A stretch of DNA of 16,788 bases from Acidobacteriota bacterium. GTDB lineage: Bacteria; Acidobacteriota; Terriglobia; Terriglobales; Acidobacteriaceae. Every line of letters starts with the position of its first letter. Within the stretch, counting starts at the first letter, position 1. The notes under the pieces are model-generated. The model was not told the origin of the DNA, did no database searches, and saw only the letters and a program-made list of their open reading frames with translations. Below, in pieces: positions 15,386-16,788 of this stretch. Both the position numbers and the translations under genes were made by a program. The DNA is taken from assembly GCA_021810735.1 (NCBI GenBank), contig JAJZIF010000030.1, positions 1-16,788 of the forward strand. Direction: 5' to 3'.

Positions 15386-15732
15386 ATGCCCGCGATTTCC
15401 CTGATTCCGCACATAGACGGTCGCATGACGATGCGTGCCAGCATGAAACAAGTAGAACCCGATTAAGACAGTGCAGGACCTTATATCTGGCAGGCAATCA
15501 ACGCGGTGCTCCGTCCGCTGCCGGAAGACGAGGCTCCGCCGCAGGTGGAGAGCTGGGTCGGGCTGCAGCCGTACCAGCCGGATGGCCCGCCAATTTTTCC
15601 GGGCCTCCGAAACCGCACGCTACCGGGACTTCTCAGGGAGGGGGATCCTGCTTGCGGCAATACAAGGAGAATCCCCAGATGCATCTTTCGAGGTCTTCAG
15701 TTCCGTGCGATTCCGAGACGCGGTAGGGACAT
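15386..15732 (+). pseudogene. Decayed, frameshifted gene of unknown family
   Basis: Coding-like sequence is split over two frames. The first frame opens with ATG 15386 (MPAISLIPHIDGRMTMRASM), meets an in-frame TAA after 26 codons, then continues as PYIWQAINAVLRPLPEDE and QVESWVGLQPYQPDGPPIFPG to about 15605. From about 15606 the coding-like text moves to another frame: SETARYRDFSGRGILLAAIQ and then SFEVFSSVRFRDAV. The biased codon use in both parts and the lack of one continuous frame suggest a nonsense mutation plus a frameshift. I do not recognise the family. Reading it as one former gene is an inference. Confidence 0.4.
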
Positions 15733-15740
15733 GCTTCCAC

Positions 15741-16097
15741 TTACATAGGCATGCCGTCCTTCATACCACCCAGTACGCCACCCGTCTTTGTAATCTTGTC
15801 CACATGAATGCTCTTCCCGGACGGATTCACTTCTGCAATTACCTTCACGTTATAGCCGTAGTAATCTTTTACGGCGTAGGGATTTTCAATCGCCCAAACC
15901 TTCTTCTCGGCATCGACAAAAACCGGCAGATACCCGTCCTCGATGCATTTCTTCACGCAGCCCAGACCATTATCCATGTGCATGGAGCCGCACTTTGAAT
16001 CGCTGATGTAGCCAGCAAGCGTTTGGGGTTTAGGGGTTTGGGCAGCGCTGAATACCGTGATGCCGCCAAGGGTCAGAATGAGTGCCAGCCGTTTCAT
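15741..16097 (-). CDS. Small secreted Cys-containing conserved-type protein
   Basis: This is a 118-residue exported protein. Residues 1-19 are a clean signal peptide (MKRLALILTLGGITVFSAA-Q). The mature part has a three-Cys cluster, SKCG (C36), GCVKKC (C47, C51), with H40 nearby, followed by PVFVDAEKKVWAIENPYAV and a strand pair YYGYNVKVIAEV...KSIHVDKI reminiscent of small OB-like folds. The tail GGMKDGMPM is Gly/Met-rich. I recall similar small secreted proteins in acidobacteria (GYISDSKCG start, KVW...NP...V.V), annotated only as domains of unknown function. The Cys/His/Met content could bind a metal. The start ATG has GGGAGA six bases upstream. It is monocistronic as far as can be seen. Confidence 0.75.
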   Translation of the reverse strand: MKRLALILTLGGITVFSAAQTPKPQTLAGYISDSKCGSMHMDNGLGCVKKCIEDGYLPVFVDAEKKVWAIENPYAVKDYYGYNVKVIAEVNPSGKSIHVDKITKTGGVLGGMKDGMPM

Positions 16098-16149
16098 GAT
16101 CGTCTCCCATGAATCATTCGCCCCGCGAAGGGCGATTGCTACCAGCGTA

Positions 16150-16449
16150 CTATCGTTGTATCCGGACGCATGCTACATTGACAAGCCATCTGTGTAGCCA
16201 TATCAAAGTATATTGTATGCCGACGGGGACTAGCCGATCGCGCCGCCCTTCTGAGGAGACTTTTAGCTCGGCGACATATCTGGTAGTCGCCTCTGAAAAG
16301 GAGCGGATACGCCATTCGGGCCAGGACTAAGGATTGGTTTTCACTTGCCAGCCGTTGCGCCGGAAGAGCTCGGCGAGCATCTCCAAATACACCTGCCCGC
16401 TCTGTGGGGTGTTGGATCCTTTGCTGCTCGATCCTGTCTTCTTCATCAT
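16150..16449 (-). pseudogene. Remnant of a PD-(D/E)XK-like nuclease, interrupted by an amber stop
   Basis: From ATG 16449 the frame reads MMKKTGSSSKGSNTPQSGQV then YLEMLAELFRRNGWQVKTNP and meets TAG at 16329-16327. The same frame then continues open for 58 codons and contains RYVAELKVSSEGRRDRLVP (about 16281-16225). An N-terminal helix of the AELFRRNGWQV type followed by a V-x-E-L-K strand and a basic helix is the layout of restriction-endonuclease-like PD-(D/E)XK folds (E and K of the motif at about 16269 and 16263). After DRLVP the sequence loses character. I infer a nonsense-mutated, C-terminally truncated nuclease gene. The alternative is a genuine 40-residue protein ending at the TAG. 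There is no strong ribosome site. Confidence 0.5.
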
Positions 16450-16554
16450 CAGGTGTGTCATCAATACGGATATACATTGCAAGTTTCGGAGTCCAATCCA
16501 CTCTCATTCTTAGAGGTCTAGCAATAATAACTTGAACAATAAAGCGTCTGCTGA

Positions 16555-16788
16555 TGCCGTGCAAGTGTGCGTGCCGCCGGTGGCGGACGCAGGAAACTTG
16601 TCGCCAAGGATGCAACCCTGTTGAGCGACCTGGATGCACTGGTCGAGCCTACGACGCGAGGAGACCCGCAGTCTGCGTTGCGCTGGACTTGCAAGAGCAC
16701 AACGCGATTGGCCCGGTATGCGGATGCGATTGCACTGGGGCAAGTGAGTGACGGCCTGATCCTGGTTCTCGAAGCGGACTCGACGCGG
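16555..16788 (+). mobile_element. 5'-truncated ISAzo13-type transposase, runs off the window
   Basis: The frame is open from 16555 to the window end. It reads GGGRRKLVAKDATLLSDLDA then LVEPTTRGDPQSALRWTCKS. This matches the region of ISAzo13-family (Rhodopirellula-type DDE) transposases that precedes the catalytic domain, where GGGRK...DP.LL.DL..LV.P.TRGDP.S.LRWTCKST is strongly conserved in members I know. No transposase-like sequence precedes it: an in-frame TGA lies at 16552-16554 and the N-terminal helix-turn-helix part is missing. After CKSTTRLA the match weakens (RYADAIALGQVSDGLILVLE), suggesting small indels. It is probably an inactive fragment. Confidence 0.65.

Noticed and set aside
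16139..16639. 166-codon leftward frame covering the right-end remnants
   Set aside because: It overlaps the transposase fragment on the opposite strand and the nuclease remnant in another frame, both of which have family-like motifs; this frame has none.

Overview
The window looks like a chromosomal segment of a soil-type bacterium, most likely an acidobacterium. This is inferred from the mix of sugar-acid and glycoside metabolism with multihaem cytochromes, from the small secreted Cys protein near the right end, and from the intergenic hairpin repeats. No rRNA or other marker gene is present to prove it. No tRNA, rRNA or CRISPR array was seen.

Region 1 (1-3.3 kb, + strand) is a hexuronate pair: an ExuT-type MFS transporter followed by altronate dehydratase (UxaA). 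Together they would import a uronic acid and dehydrate altronate to 2-keto-3-deoxygluconate. Region 2 (3.35-6.3 kb) is a secreted clan GH-D glycoside hydrolase (GH36-like alpha-galactosidase) with a C-terminal PKD domain. It is transcribed leftward and bracketed by two nearly identical ~103-bp direct copies of a hairpin-containing repeat.

Region 3 (6.4-13.2 kb, - strand) is the most interesting part. It is an apparent six-gene operon, read right to left: an outer-membrane beta-barrel with one N-terminal haem c motif (Cyc2-like cytochrome-porin fusion); two tandem, closely related secreted type-1 copper proteins; a membrane-anchored cytochrome with six CxxCH motifs in about five domains; a small monohaem cytochrome c; and a secreted protein of unknown function built from an internal duplication. 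The last three genes overlap by 4 nt (ATGA). The parts list (porin-cytochrome, cupredoxins, periplasmic cytochromes) resembles the logic of the Acidithiobacillus cyc2/cyc1/rus electron conduit, but with different components and no oxidase in view. I infer an extracellular electron transfer module, possibly Fe(II) oxidation.

Region 4 (13.2-16.8 kb) is gene-poor. It holds a multi-pass membrane protein, a possible Cys-rich small ORF, two nearly identical CRP-like palindromes, a small secreted Cys protein, and at least three decayed genes: an unidentified frameshifted ORF, a PD-(D/E)XK-like nuclease remnant interrupted by an amber codon, and the 5'-truncated start of an ISAzo13-type transposase that runs off the window. 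This looks like an eroding mobile or defence junction.
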